Counted from the first letter of the stretch, positions 1-7,748 are shown. The stretch: 20,009 nt of DNA from an uncultured Oscillospiraceae bacterium (GCA_944385595.1 CALWXY010000039.1:1-20009), one strand, 5' to 3'. Notes: a model not told the origin generated them from the sequence alone. Translations and numbers: made by a program.

Positions 1-238
1 CTACGAGTACGCCTTTGACTGGGAGGGCGGCGGCGGATACGCGCGCGGCGCGCTGCTCGCCGACTACGGCAGCGAGCCTTTCACCCTGCGCTGCAACGTC
101 AGCGACATCGTCTCCAACACGCTCATAGTGCTCGAGAGCGCCGACGGAACAACGCTCGAGTACAGCCCCTACGTCTCGCTCAGGGACGGCAGGCTCGGCG
201 TGCCGGACAGCGGCGTCTACGATTTCACCCAGTACTGA
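1..238 (+). CDS. C-terminal fragment of an unrecognised protein (5' end outside window)
   Basis: An open frame runs from position 2 to a TGA at 236-238 and continues beyond the left edge, so only the last 78 residues are visible. They are rich in Gly, Asp, Tyr and Ser, with no hydrophobic segment, and contain stretches such as LLADYGSEPFTLRCNVSD and VYDFTQY at the C-terminus. The pattern of short beta-prone segments suggests an extracellular or periplasm-like domain, but I do not recognise a family. Codon use (C/G-ending) matches the rest of the window and a good terminator follows directly, supporting a real gene end. Confidence 0.7.
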   Translation, partial: YEYAFDWEGGGGYARGALLADYGSEPFTLRCNVSDIVSNTLIVLESADGTTLEYSPYVSLRDGRLGVPDSGVYDFTQY

Positions 239-271
239 TAAAAAACCGGCCCTGATAGGCCGGTTTTTTAT
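239..271 (+). terminator. Rho-independent terminator of the partial first gene
   Basis: The arms AAAAACCGGCC and GGCCGGTTTTT flank a CTGATA loop and are followed by a T-run. It starts right after the stop codon and ends just before the padR promoter, separating the two units. Confidence 0.9.
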
Positions 272-273
272 GC

Positions 274-302
274 TTGACAATATCGCGTTGTGATATTACA
301 AT
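274..302 (+). promoter_or_regulatory. Promoter of the padR-DUF2812 operon
   Basis: A perfect -35 TTGACA (274-279) is separated by exactly 17 bp from a near-consensus -10 TACAAT (297-302). The predicted start is near 309, about 40 nt before the PadR start codon. The spacer and the initially transcribed region are filled with dyads, so it is probably repressor controlled. Confidence 0.85.
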
Positions 303-331
303 ATCATCAGATGATATCGCGTCGTGATATT
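279..331. promoter_or_regulatory. Nested PadR-type operator dyads
   Basis: Two copies of the same dyad are visible: AATATC-N7-GATATT (279-297), lying in the promoter spacer and touching the -10, and GATATC-N7-GATATT (313-331), at and after the predicted start. Between them is a third palindrome, ATATCAT-CAG-ATGATAT (301-317). The N7 spacers are nearly the same (GCGTTGT and GCGTCGT). PadR repressors commonly bind dyads in their own promoters, so autorepression is the natural reading; this is inference. Confidence 0.75.
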
Positions 332-347
332 AAAAGGAGGCGGCGGT

Positions 348-668
348 ATGGGCGACAAAGCGCGCGGGCAGCTCACGGAGTCTATGTTCTACATGCTGAT
401 GGCGTTTCTCAAAAGCGAGATGTGCGGCATAGACGTGGCGGATTTCGTGGAGCGCCGCACAAAGGGGCGCATCAAAATGGGGCCGGGCACGATCTACACG
501 CTGCTAGCGAAATTTGAAAGCGAAAAACTCATAGAGGAGACTGCGGTCGACGGCCGCAAGCGGACCTACAGGCTCACCGACAAAGGGCGAGCGACTTATC
601 TCGAAGAGCTGGAGCGGCTGCGCATGTGCGTGCGCGACGGAGAGGAGGAACTCGAATGTCCAAAATGA
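348..668 (+). CDS. PadR family transcriptional regulator
   Basis: A 106-residue PadR-type winged-helix repressor. The start at 348 is chosen because AAAGGAGG (333-340) sits 7 nt upstream; a longer reading would begin with a GTG inside the operator. The winged-helix domain covers most of the protein, with the family hallmark GPGTIYTLLAKFESEKLIEE at about residues 45-64, followed by the wing segment GRKRTYRLTDKGR and a short C-terminal helix. PadR proteins are usually derepressed by a ligand, often an antimicrobial or phenolic compound; the ligand here is unknown. It is co-transcribed with a DUF2812 membrane protein (13-nt overlap), a recurrent Firmicutes pairing, and its promoter contains dyads that it probably binds. 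Confidence 0.95.
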   Translation: MGDKARGQLTESMFYMLMAFLKSEMCGIDVADFVERRTKGRIKMGPGTIYTLLAKFESEKLIEETAVDGRKRTYRLTDKGRATYLEELERLRMCVRDGEEELECPK

Positions 669-1798
669 AATGGCGCATAACCCCCGTCGGCGCCTTTGAC
701 ATACCGGCGCTGGAGCGCTGGCTGGAAAAGCTGGCGGCAAAGGGGCTGTATTTCAGCGCGACGCTCGGCTTCCTCGCCTGCTTTGACGCCGGCGAGCCTG
801 CCGAGGTGCGCATACATCTCGAGCCGCTGATGAGCGGCACCGACACTGAGGACAGCGAGCTGCGCGGCATATACGAGAGCGCGGGCTGGCGCTTTCTCGG
901 CCAGTGGGGCGGCGGCTTCTCGGTCTATCTGAACGACGACCCAAAGGCCGAGGCCTACACCGACGCCGAGGCACTCGACTACTCGCTGAAAAGTCTGATT
1001 AAGCGCCGTCTTGTTGCCGGAGTGGGGCTGGCCATCGTGAACTTCATGCTGCTCAGCCTCTACTGGAACGCGCTGCCGCTTGGCCTCATGGATCTCAGGT
1101 ACTTCCCGTATGAGTCGATGAGCGACTCGGCCTTCTTCCCATTTGTGCTCGGCGCAGTGGGCTTTTTCTTCGTCGACCTCGCCTATCTCATAAATCTCGC
1201 GCTGCTGGTGCGCTACCGCGCCAGGGGCGCGGCGGGGCGGCAAATACGCATAGGCTGGCTGCGCGTTCTGGGCACCCTCTTCCTGCTGCCGGTGATTGTG
1301 AACACGGTCTACATCTTCTTCGGCCGGGAGTACGATCCCTACCCGCTGGAAAACTCCGGCTTCGTGACGCTCACCGAGATAGAGGGCGACGATTTCCGCC
1401 TCTCCGGCGACACGATGTTCAATATGGACTTCATCTCCCACCACGATGCACCGCTCTCGGCTGAGACCTGGTATTTCCAGCAGTACGGCTCGTTCAGGCA
1501 GCCCGGCGTCATCCCGAACGACACGCCGTGCCTTGAGATACGCATTGCGCGCTATCTCATCCCCGGCTTTGCCTCCGGGCGCGCCGAGGAGTACACACGA
1601 ATCGGCTGGTACGGCCTGGGCGAGCTTCAGGGCGTCGAACCCGACTGCGGCTTCGACGAGGTGTATCTCTCGCGCGGCGAGCTTGGCTCGCGGCTGGTGC
1701 TGGTGCGCGGCAACACCTGGATTTACGTCAAATATGTGGGTCAAAAGAACCTGCTCGACTTTTTGCCGAGCTTCGAGCGCATGGCAGAGGCGTTATAG
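656..1798 (+). CDS. DUF2812 domain-containing membrane protein
   Basis: A 380-residue protein. The start at 656 is supported by GAGGAGG about 7 nt upstream, inside the end of padR. Residues about 3-110 resemble the DUF2812 domain that typically accompanies PadR regulators (MKWRITPVGAFD followed by LERWLEKLAAKGLYF). Three hydrophobic segments follow at about 119-141, 159-186 and 201-222. The remaining ~155 residues are soluble-looking, with no hydrophobic segment, and probably face one side of the membrane. The biochemical role of DUF2812 proteins is not established; the PadR link suggests a response to an envelope-active or toxic compound, perhaps by sensing or counteracting membrane stress. 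The family call is good; any function is inference. Confidence 0.85.
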   Translation: MSKMKWRITPVGAFDIPALERWLEKLAAKGLYFSATLGFLACFDAGEPAEVRIHLEPLMSGTDTEDSELRGIYESAGWRFLGQWGGGFSVYLNDDPKAEAYTDAEALDYSLKSLIKRRLVAGVGLAIVNFMLLSLYWNALPLGLMDLRYFPYESMSDSAFFPFVLGAVGFFFVDLAYLINLALLVRYRARGAAGRQIRIGWLRVLGTLFLLPVIVNTVYIFFGREYDPYPLENSGFVTLTEIEGDDFRLSGDTMFNMDFISHHDAPLSAETWYFQQYGSFRQPGVIPNDTPCLEIRIARYLIPGFASGRAEEYTRIGWYGLGELQGVEPDCGFDEVYLSRGELGSRLVLVRGNTWIYVKYVGQKNLLDFLPSFERMAEAL

Positions 1799-1800
1799 GA

Positions 1801-1839
1801 TAAAAAAATTCCCGCTCATCAGAGCGGGAATTTTTTTAT
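1801..1839. terminator. Bidirectional terminator between the DUF2812 gene and the transketolase genes
   Basis: AAAAAAATTCCCGCTC and GAGCGGGAATTTTTTT form a long stem around a short loop, with T-runs on both strands. It can end the rightward padR operon and the leftward transketolase operon. Confidence 0.92.
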
Positions 1840-1843
1840 TGCT

Positions 1844-2791
1844 TTACTTTCTGGTGATGACCTTTCTCGCAGCCTCGGCAATCTCCTTGGAGGTGAGGCC
1901 GTAGGCGCTCATCAGCTCGTCCGGCTGGCCGGACTGGCCGAATCTGTCGTTCACGCCGACCATCTCGACGGGAGCGGGGCAGTTGAGGGCGAGGTATTCG
2001 GACACGGCTCCGCCGAGTCCGCCGGCCATCTGGTGCTCCTCGGCGGTGACGATGACGCCGCAGTCCCTGACGCAGGCGCTGATGCACTCGCCGTCGAGCG
2101 GCTTTATGGTGTGCATGTCGACGACGCGGGCGTCGATGCCCTCTTTGGCGAGCTGCTCGGCCGCGACCTCGGCCTCGTAGACCATGGCGCCGCAGGCGAT
2201 GATGGCGACGTCCTTGCCGTCGCGCACGAGGCGGGCCTTGCCCAGCTCGAAGGGGGTGTCGTCGTCAGTGACGACGGGGACGGCCTCGCGGCCGAAGCGG
2301 ATGTACACGGGGCCCTCAGTTGCGGCGGCGGCGATGACGGCCTTTTTGGTCTCGACGCAGTCGCAGGGGGCGATGACAGTCATGTTGGGGAGGACGCGCA
2401 TGATGGCCATGTCCTCCAGAGCCTGATGGGTGGCGCCGTCGGGGCCGACGGATATACCGGCGTGCGCGCCGCCGAACTTGACGTTGAGGTTATTGTAGCA
2501 CACGGTGGTGCGGATCTGATCCCAGGCGCGGCCGGAGAGGAACACGCCGTAGGTGGAGACGAAGGGAATCATGCCGCCGAGGGCGAGACCCGCGGCCTCG
2601 CCGACGAGGTCCTGCTCGCTGATGCCGACGTTCATGAACTTGTCGGGGTACTCCTTTGCCACCCACGCGGTGCGGGTGGAGGCGGAGACGTCCGCGTCGA
2701 GCACCATGATCTTGTCGTTCTCCTTGCAGAGCTCAAGGAGGCCCTTGCCATAGCCGTCACGCTGGGGGATGCGCTCAATCTTCTTGTCCAT
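1844..2791 (-). CDS. Transketolase, C-terminal subunit (pyrimidine-binding and C-terminal domains)
   Basis: A 315-residue C-terminal half of a split transketolase. Transketolase moves two-carbon ketol units between sugar phosphates in the non-oxidative pentose phosphate pathway in the cytosol, using thiamine diphosphate. The pyrimidine-binding domain covers about residues 8-175; NVGISEQD holds the conserved Glu59 that activates the cofactor. GAHAGISVGPDGATHQALED is the typical substrate and phosphate loop, and the C-terminal transketolase domain occupies about 190-310. The start codon has AGGAGGAA overlapping the stop of the N-terminal subunit gene, 12 nt upstream, so the halves are coupled and expected to form one heteromeric enzyme. 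Ends before a strong terminator. Confidence 0.97.
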   Translation of the reverse strand: MDKKIERIPQRDGYGKGLLELCKENDKIMVLDADVSASTRTAWVAKEYPDKFMNVGISEQDLVGEAAGLALGGMIPFVSTYGVFLSGRAWDQIRTTVCYNNLNVKFGGAHAGISVGPDGATHQALEDMAIMRVLPNMTVIAPCDCVETKKAVIAAAATEGPVYIRFGREAVPVVTDDDTPFELGKARLVRDGKDVAIIACGAMVYEAEVAAEQLAKEGIDARVVDMHTIKPLDGECISACVRDCGVIVTAEEHQMAGGLGGAVSEYLALNCPAPVEMVGVNDRFGQSGQPDELMSAYGLTSKEIAEAARKVITRK

Positions 2792-2803
2792 AGTCGTTCC
2801 TCC

Positions 2804-3616
2804 TCACTTGATTTCCGCGAGAGCCTGGGCGAGCTGCTCGGCGTTGGGCGCGGCGCCATGCCACGCGCAGGTGTTCTCCATGTAGGAGACGCCCTTGCCC
2901 TTGACGCACTTCGCCACGATGACGGTCGGCGCGCCCTTGTGCTGAGCCGCGCACTCAAAGGCGGCGGCCAGCTCGTCGAGATTGTGTCCGTCGACCTCGA
3001 TGACGTTCCAGTTAAAGGCGCGGAACTTGTCCGCTGCGGGCTCGACGTTCATAATCTCGGCGGTGGGGCCGTCGAGCTGGACGCCGTTCAGGTCGAGGAT
3101 GGCGCAGAGGTTGTCGAGCTTGAAGTGGGCGGCGGTCATGGCGGCCTCCCAAATCTGGCCCTCCTGGATTTCGCCGTCGCCCATCAGGCAGTATGTACGG
3201 TAGTTGAGGCCCTGCTTCTTGGCCGCCATCGCAAGGCCGGAGGCGATGGACAGGCCCTGGCCCAGCGAGCCGCCGGAGCAGTCGAGGCCCGGGGTGCTGC
3301 TCATGTGGGGGTGGCCCTGCAGTATGCTGCCGAACTGGCGCAGAGTGCCCAGGGCGGCCATATCGAAATAGCCCTTGCGGGCGAGTACGCTGTAGAGCGC
3401 GGGGGCAACATGTCCCTTCGAAAGGATGAATCTGTCGCGCTTGGGGTCGTGGGGGTTCTTTGCGTCTACATGCATCACCTTATAATAGAGCGTGACCATG
3501 ATCTCAACGCTGGAGAGAGAGCCGCCGGGGTGTCCCGAGCCGGCCTTGGAGATCATTGTAACGATGTCACGGCGGACGTCCTTACAAATTTCTGCCAGAT
3601 TTAGCTTGTTATCCAT
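2804..3616 (-). CDS. Transketolase, N-terminal subunit (ThDP pyrophosphate-binding domain)
   Basis: A 270-residue N-terminal half of the split transketolase. The start at 3616 (MDNKLNLAEICKDVRRD) follows GGGAGGAC by 8 nt; the open frame extends further upstream, but that part has unrelated composition and contains the promoter. The signature GSGHPGGSLSSVEI is at about 26-39, GHPHMSSTPGLD at 101-112, and the ThDP/Mg motif GDGE (146-149) with its downstream Asn177 (LDLNGVQLDG). It supplies the pyrophosphate half of the active site, while the downstream gene supplies the catalytic glutamate. Splitting into two genes is common in Clostridia, Thermotogae and archaea. It has its own promoter. Confidence 0.97.
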   Translation of the reverse strand: MDNKLNLAEICKDVRRDIVTMISKAGSGHPGGSLSSVEIMVTLYYKVMHVDAKNPHDPKRDRFILSKGHVAPALYSVLARKGYFDMAALGTLRQFGSILQGHPHMSSTPGLDCSGGSLGQGLSIASGLAMAAKKQGLNYRTYCLMGDGEIQEGQIWEAAMTAAHFKLDNLCAILDLNGVQLDGPTAEIMNVEPAADKFRAFNWNVIEVDGHNLDELAAAFECAAQHKGAPTVIVAKCVKGKGVSYMENTCAWHGAAPNAEQLAQALAEIK

Positions 3617-3650
3617 GCCGCACTGTCCTCCCTGTATCAAAAGTAGTATT

Positions 3651-3679
3651 AGAATAGCATGACCGTCTTGCGGTGTCAA
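3651..3679 (-). promoter_or_regulatory. Promoter of the split transketolase operon
   Basis: On the minus strand, a perfect -35 TTGACA (3679-3674) and -10 TATTCT (3656-3651) are separated by 17 bp. The -10 ends 34 nt before the start codon. Confidence 0.85.
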
Positions 3680-3704
3680 CGCGATAGCCGTCGACTTTTG
3701 TCGT

Positions 3705-3743
3705 GAATATAAAAGAGCTGCCGGACTGCTCCGTGCAGCTCTT
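3705..3743 (-). terminator. Terminator of the efp-CD1247 unit
   Basis: On the minus strand AAGAGCTGC (3743-3735) pairs with GCAGCTCTT (3721-3713). The intervening segment contains a further CGGA/TCCG pairing, and TTTTATATT follows. Confidence 0.8.
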
Positions 3744-3749
3744 GTCTGC

Positions 3750-4220
3750 TTATTCCTCGCTGCCGCCGTTATCCTCGGGCTCGTCGCTCTCCTCCTCGAT
3801 GGAGTCGAGGTCGAACTCGAGCATCTCGCCGCAGTTGGGGCACTGGATGGTGCCGAGGTTGAGCACATCCTCATCTATGGTGATGGTGTTCTCGCAGGAG
3901 GGGCAGGTCACCTCGAAGAAGAGGGGCTCCTCATCGTCCTCGCAGCAGCAGCAATCGTCGTCATCGCAGCAGCAGTCGTCATCCTCGTCGTCCTCGTCCT
4001 CGTCGTAGACAATCTCCTCGACGGCGGCGAGGTCGTCGCTGATGGCGTCGAGCTCCTCGGCCATGTCGGCGGCGTTTTCATTGAGGCCGTCGAGCTCCTC
4101 GGCGACGGCGTCGAGCACGTCGATGACGGCGTTCAGGAGCTTGCTCTCGCGGGAGCTGTTTTTGATGTCGAGTCCCTCGGCGAGACCCTTGAGGTAGGCG
4201 ATCTTCTCGGAAACGTTCAT
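3750..4220 (-). CDS. CD1247-like zinc-ribbon protein with an Asp/Cys-rich linker
   Basis: A 156-residue acidic protein. The start at 4220 (MNVSEKIAYLKGLAEGLDI) has AAAGGAG 8 nt upstream. Residues 1-70 form a predicted helical, probably coiled-coil domain matching what is annotated in Clostridia as the CD1247 N-terminal domain. The middle is an Asp/Glu stretch holding seven Cys in two runs (CCC, then CCCC) separated by DDDD. The C-terminal part has a four-Cys zinc-ribbon pattern (CPSC...CPNC) followed by an acidic tail. No function is known to me; a cytosolic metal-binding or nucleic-acid/protein-contact role is possible. It lies 25 nt behind efp, ends in a terminator, and is presumably co-expressed with EF-P. 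Confidence 0.85.
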   Translation of the reverse strand: MNVSEKIAYLKGLAEGLDIKNSSRESKLLNAVIDVLDAVAEELDGLNENAADMAEELDAISDDLAAVEEIVYDEDEDDEDDDCCCDDDDCCCCEDDEEPLFFEVTCPSCENTITIDEDVLNLGTIQCPNCGEMLEFDLDSIEEESDEPEDNGGSEE

Positions 4221-4245
4221 ATCCCTTGCTCCTTTAATCAAAAAC

Positions 4246-4809
4246 TCAGCCCTTGGCGCGCTCGAGGTACTCGCCGGTGCGGGTATCGACTCTGACGCGC
4301 TCGCCCGGCTCGATGAAGAGGGGCACCTTGATCTCGGCGCCGGTCTCGAGGGTGGCGGGCTTGGTGGCGTTGGTGGCGGTGTTGCCGGCGAAGCCGGGGT
4401 CGGTATCGGTGACGGTGAGCTCCACGAAGGTGGGCGGCTCGACCGCGAAGACCTTGTCCTTATAGGACATGACGGTGCACGGCATATTCTCGAGGACGAA
4501 GCGGAAGCCGTCGCCCAGGACGGACTTGTCGATGGGGACGAGCTCGTAGGTCTCCATGTCCATGAAATAATAGAGGTCGCCGTCGGCGTAGCTGTACTCC
4601 ATGGTCTTGCGCTCGACGGTGGCGTTCTCGAACTTGGCGGTGGGGTTGAACGAGGTCTCGGTGACGGCGCCGGTAATGACGTTTTTCATCTTGGTGCGGA
4701 CGAAGGCCGCGCCCTTGCCGGGCTTGACGTGCTGGAACTCGACGACCTGCATGACCTGGCCGTCCATCTCGAAGGTAACGCCGTTTCTGAAATCACCTGC
4801 AGTAATCAT
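4246..4809 (-). CDS. efp: Elongation factor P
   Basis: A 187-residue elongation factor P. EF-P binds ribosomes stalled on consecutive prolines, between the P and E sites, and promotes peptide bond formation. All three beta-barrel domains are present: the KOW-like N domain (1-64), the OB domain (about 65-128) and the C-terminal OB domain (about 129-185) with its typical ending GEYLERAKG. The tip loop KPGKGAAF carries Lys32, the position modified in many bacteria; no modification enzyme gene is in this window. GGGAGGA lies 10-11 nt upstream of the start. The M24 aminopeptidase gene lies directly upstream, a common neighbour of efp. Confidence 0.98.
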   Translation of the reverse strand: MITAGDFRNGVTFEMDGQVMQVVEFQHVKPGKGAAFVRTKMKNVITGAVTETSFNPTAKFENATVERKTMEYSYADGDLYYFMDMETYELVPIDKSVLGDGFRFVLENMPCTVMSYKDKVFAVEPPTFVELTVTDTDPGFAGNTATNATKPATLETGAEIKVPLFIEPGERVRVDTRTGEYLERAKG

Positions 4810-4864
4810 TGGTGAACATCCTCCCTGTGATATGAGAATTATTTTTAGTCACAATATTAAGCTT

Positions 4865-4893
4865 ATAATACACTAAGCCTTGAATTTTGGCAA
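4865..4893 (-). promoter_or_regulatory. Promoter of efp
   Basis: Minus strand: -35 TTGCCA (4893-4888), 17-bp spacer, -10 TATTAT (4870-4865), in the AT-rich gap between the aminopeptidase stop and efp. This would let efp be expressed independently of the upstream operon. Confidence 0.7.
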
Positions 4894-4899
4894 GTATAA

Positions 4900-5970
4900 T
4901 CACAAAACTATGAGATTTTTCGGCGACTTGGTCAGATCCTCGCAGCCGTTTTCACCCAGATACAGGACATCTTCTATTCTCACTCCGAAGCGCCCGGGCA
5001 GGTATATGCCCGGCTCGGCGGAGATCACAGCGCCTGCGGGCAGGATTCTCTCCTCCGACGGAGACGCCGACGGCGACTCGTGTATATCCAGCCCCAGGCT
5101 GTGGCCGAAGCTGTGGCCGAAGTACTCGCCGCAGCCCGCCGCCTCGATGACGGCGCGCCCCGCTGAGTCCACCGCTTTTCCGGCGACCCCCGCTCTCGCC
5201 GCCGCGATGCCCGCCGCCTGCGATTGCAGCACGATGCCGTACACCCGGCGCATCTCCTCCGTCGGCTCGCCGACGGCCACGGTGCGCGTCATGTCGGAGC
5301 AGTAGCCGTCGACCACGCAGCCGAAGTCCATGGTGACAAAGTCGCCCTTTTCTATCCTCACGTCGCCCGGCACGCCGTGCGGCATGCTCGATTTCCTGCC
5401 GGTCACGACTATGGGGTCGAAGGAATTGCCCTCCGCGCCGCGCAGCAGCTGTCTGTAGCTTATCTCGGCCGCCAGCTCCCGCTCCGTGAGGCCCGGCCTT
5501 ATGATGCCGAGCAGCTCGCTGAACACCGCGTCGGTCACGGCCTGCGCCCGGCGCATGGTCTCAAGCTCCGCGGCGTCCTTCTCCGCGCGCAGCCGCCGCA
5601 CCAGCGAGGCCGCGCCCACGAACTCGACGCCCTCGAGCATCTTGCGGAAGCGCATGGTCTCCGCCCAGGTGAGCCTGTCCTCCTCGAAGCCGAGGCGCTT
5701 CACCGAGCAGTCGCGCGCGGCCTGCTTCAGCCACTCGCGCAGCGGCATTTTCGGCGAGGTAAGCCCCACCGTCGCCGAGCGGACGGCCTCACGCGCCGCC
5801 TCTATATAGCGCGAGTCGACAAACAAAAACAGCTCCCGCTCAGTCACCAGCACCGCCCCGTCCGACGAGGCGAAGCCCGTCGCCCAGCGGCGGTCCTTTT
5901 CGTCTATGAGGAGCATGGCGTCCAGCCCCTCGGCGCGCAGCAGGGCGCGCAGCTTATTTATTCTGTCCAT
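4900..5970 (-). CDS. M24 family Xaa-Pro aminopeptidase
   Basis: A 356-residue two-domain aminopeptidase of the M24B type. It removes the N-terminal residue preceding proline from peptides, or cleaves Xaa-Pro dipeptides, using a dinuclear metal centre in the cytosol. The N-terminal creatinase-like domain spans about 1-130 and the pita-bread catalytic domain 135-356. The metal ligands can be placed: Asp215 (MDFG), Asp226 (SDMTRT), His290 (FGHSLGLDIHE), Glu319 (AEPGIY) and Glu333 (RIEDV). His198 in MPHGVP is the usual substrate-binding histidine. The start at 5970 has a GGAGGGAG site and overlaps the end of the HAD gene by 17 nt. Whether it prefers dipeptides (PepQ) or longer peptides (PepP) cannot be told from sequence. 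Confidence 0.95.
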   Translation of the reverse strand: MDRINKLRALLRAEGLDAMLLIDEKDRRWATGFASSDGAVLVTERELFLFVDSRYIEAAREAVRSATVGLTSPKMPLREWLKQAARDCSVKRLGFEEDRLTWAETMRFRKMLEGVEFVGAASLVRRLRAEKDAAELETMRRAQAVTDAVFSELLGIIRPGLTERELAAEISYRQLLRGAEGNSFDPIVVTGRKSSMPHGVPGDVRIEKGDFVTMDFGCVVDGYCSDMTRTVAVGEPTEEMRRVYGIVLQSQAAGIAAARAGVAGKAVDSAGRAVIEAAGCGEYFGHSFGHSLGLDIHESPSASPSEERILPAGAVISAEPGIYLPGRFGVRIEDVLYLGENGCEDLTKSPKNLIVL

Positions 5971-6454
5971 TTTTTCTCCCTCCTCTGAACGGCAGCTCCA
6001 GGAAATATCGCGCGGCCAGCAGCGGGTTGCGCGATATGCATATGGGACGCACGCATATCGACTTCACCCCGCAGCGCGCGGCGCACAGCACGTCGGTGTA
6101 AATCTGGTCGCCGACTATGGCCGTCTCCTCCGGCAGATAGCCCCGCTCGCGCATTATGCGCATGGCGGTGCGTATCCCCGGCTTTTTGGCGCGGTTTACA
6201 TAATCCACCCCAAGCTGGGCGGCAAAGCGCGCCGGGCGGTCGCCGTGGTTGTTTGAGAGTATGAACAGCTCTATGCCCGCCCCGCGCAGCGAGGCTATCC
6301 AATCCGCGAGGCGCGGGTCGGCGGTGTGGATGTGGTAGGGCGCGAGCGTGTTGTCGAGATCCATCATCAGAAAGCGCACGCCGAGCTCGCGCAGCGTCTC
6401 CGGCGTCAGCTGGTATATGTCGTGCAGCTGGATTGTGGGTATGGGAAGCGGCAT
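5954..6454 (-). CDS. YqeG family HAD-type phosphatase
   Basis: A 166-residue HAD hydrolase of the YqeG (IIIA) type. HAD motif I is MDLDNTLAPY (Asp32 nucleophile, Asp34 acid/base), motif II ends in LSNN (Ser67), the motif III lysine is in AKKPG (Lys90/91), and motif IV is GDQIYTD (Asp116, Asp121). Relatives are small phosphatases including phosphatidylglycerophosphate phosphatase-like enzymes; the substrate is not known from sequence. GGAGG lies 9 nt before the start. It sits 16 nt behind the GerMN lipoprotein gene and overlaps the aminopeptidase gene, so it appears to be part of the same transcript. Confidence 0.94.
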   Translation of the reverse strand: MPLPIPTIQLHDIYQLTPETLRELGVRFLMMDLDNTLAPYHIHTADPRLADWIASLRGAGIELFILSNNHGDRPARFAAQLGVDYVNRAKKPGIRTAMRIMRERGYLPEETAIVGDQIYTDVLCAARCGVKSICVRPICISRNPLLAARYFLELPFRGGRKNGQNK

Positions 6455-6470
6455 GTTGGAAAACCTCCGG

Positions 6471-7748
6471 TCACTGGATAATGCTGGATTTTATTTGTAT
6501 GAGCGGGACCGAGAGGTCGCGCCCGGGCGTCGCGGGTACCTCGCCGTCGGCGTAGCGCAGGCGGACGGAGTTCACCGAGTCGAGGTTGAGCAGGCTGAGA
6601 GTGAGCGCGTCTAGCGCGAGGTCCAGCTCCGCACCCATGCGGCTCTCGAAAAATCCGCGCGACACCGTCACGGTGCAGACGCCGTTCTCCGTGCCGGCGT
6701 GGGTCAGCTCATCGGCGGGCGAAAACAGCGCGCGGCAGGAGCCGAAGCTCTCGGCGGAGGACAGCGCGTCGAGCACGGCCTGCTCGGCGCCGTCATGCAC
6801 GGGCAGCAGGCAGGGCGCGCCGAAGAGGGCGCCGTCCCACTCGAAGTAGAGCCTGCCGGCGGCGGTCTCCTCCCCGTCCTCCGGCGCGCATATAAAGCTG
6901 AAAGCGGCCAGCGGCTCGGAGAGATTCAGCGGGCCGTAGTCGCCGGCCGTCTCGCCGTCGACGTTTATCAGCACCTCGCTGATGCCTCCGAGCGAGGCGA
7001 GCGAGCTGACCAGCGCGGCGGCGGCCATGAACTGACCTGTGGCCGTGTCGGCGCGCTTTTCCAGGAAGTCCGACGAGAGGTTTATGGTGCAGGCGCGCCC
7101 CTTGCGCGTCACGCCGAGCAGACCCGTCCCCTCCGGGATGACGGAGTAAAGCCCCTCCGGCGCGCGCAGCAGCTCCTCCACGGCGAAGCGCTCGGCCTGC
7201 TCAGAGCCGTAGACCGAGAGGCTGCGCCGGTCGGGCGCAAAATTCTCGCCGTCGCTGTAGTAGAGGCACAGCTCGCGGCGGTAGAACTCGGTGTCCGCGC
7301 CCTCGGTCATCATGTCGTCGGCCGTGAGCGCGATGGCGACGGCCTTGCCGGAGCAGTATATAGACACGCGCTCCACGTCGTCGAGAGCGCAGAGCGTGAG
7401 CGTGCAGCAGGCCTCCACGAGAGTCTGCTCCATGCCGCTGAGCGCAGCGTAGCCCCCGCCCAGCTCGACGACGGCCGTGCCGTCGCTCACCGTGCAGCTG
7501 AGTATGCCGGGGCCGGACACGGGATTCGTGAGCCTTGCGCTCTCCGCGCCGGAGCCAAGCGCGCGCACCGCGGCGGCAAGCTCCGTCTCGCCCTCGCGCA
7601 CGGCGACGCGCTCGTATTCGACGAGGCGTCCGTCGGTCTGGTACTCCTCCGCCAGCACGCGGCAGACCTCCACCGCGCTGCCGCCGGAGGCGCAGCCAGC
7701 GCCGAGGCATATGGCCAGGGCGAGCAGGAATGCTGTTATGCGTCTCAT
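6471..7748 (-). CDS. Lipoprotein with three GerMN-like repeats
   Basis: A 425-residue predicted lipoprotein. The start at 7748 is fixed by an AAAGGAGGG site and by the lipoprotein signal that follows: MRRITAFLLALAICLGAGC, with the lipidated Cys at residue 19. The mature part contains three copies of one domain, at about 25-145, 155-272 and 295-412. Each runs from a helix (AAAVRAL, AVEELLRAP, AVLDALSSA) through a beta segment (CTVSDGTAVVEL, CTINLSSDFLE, CTVTVSRGFFE), a long helix, and V(E/S/N)xV plus a terminal strand. This is the GerMN pattern of spore germination lipoprotein GerM and actinobacterial LpqB. Its start overlaps the sensor kinase stop as ATGA. The likely role is an envelope partner of the kinase; this is inference. 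Confidence 0.88.
   Translation of the reverse strand: MRRITAFLLALAICLGAGCASGGSAVEVCRVLAEEYQTDGRLVEYERVAVREGETELAAAVRALGSGAESARLTNPVSGPGILSCTVSDGTAVVELGGGYAALSGMEQTLVEACCTLTLCALDDVERVSIYCSGKAVAIALTADDMMTEGADTEFYRRELCLYYSDGENFAPDRRSLSVYGSEQAERFAVEELLRAPEGLYSVIPEGTGLLGVTRKGRACTINLSSDFLEKRADTATGQFMAAAALVSSLASLGGISEVLINVDGETAGDYGPLNLSEPLAAFSFICAPEDGEETAAGRLYFEWDGALFGAPCLLPVHDGAEQAVLDALSSAESFGSCRALFSPADELTHAGTENGVCTVTVSRGFFESRMGAELDLALDALTLSLLNLDSVNSVRLRYADGEVPATPGRDLSVPLIQIKSSIIQ

Noticed and set aside
2033..3604. Long plus-strand open frame opposite the transketolase genes
   Set aside because: It is the antisense of two clear transketolase subunits. Its residues are Val/Gly/Ala/His-rich low complexity caused by GC-rich codon use, with no ribosome binding site.
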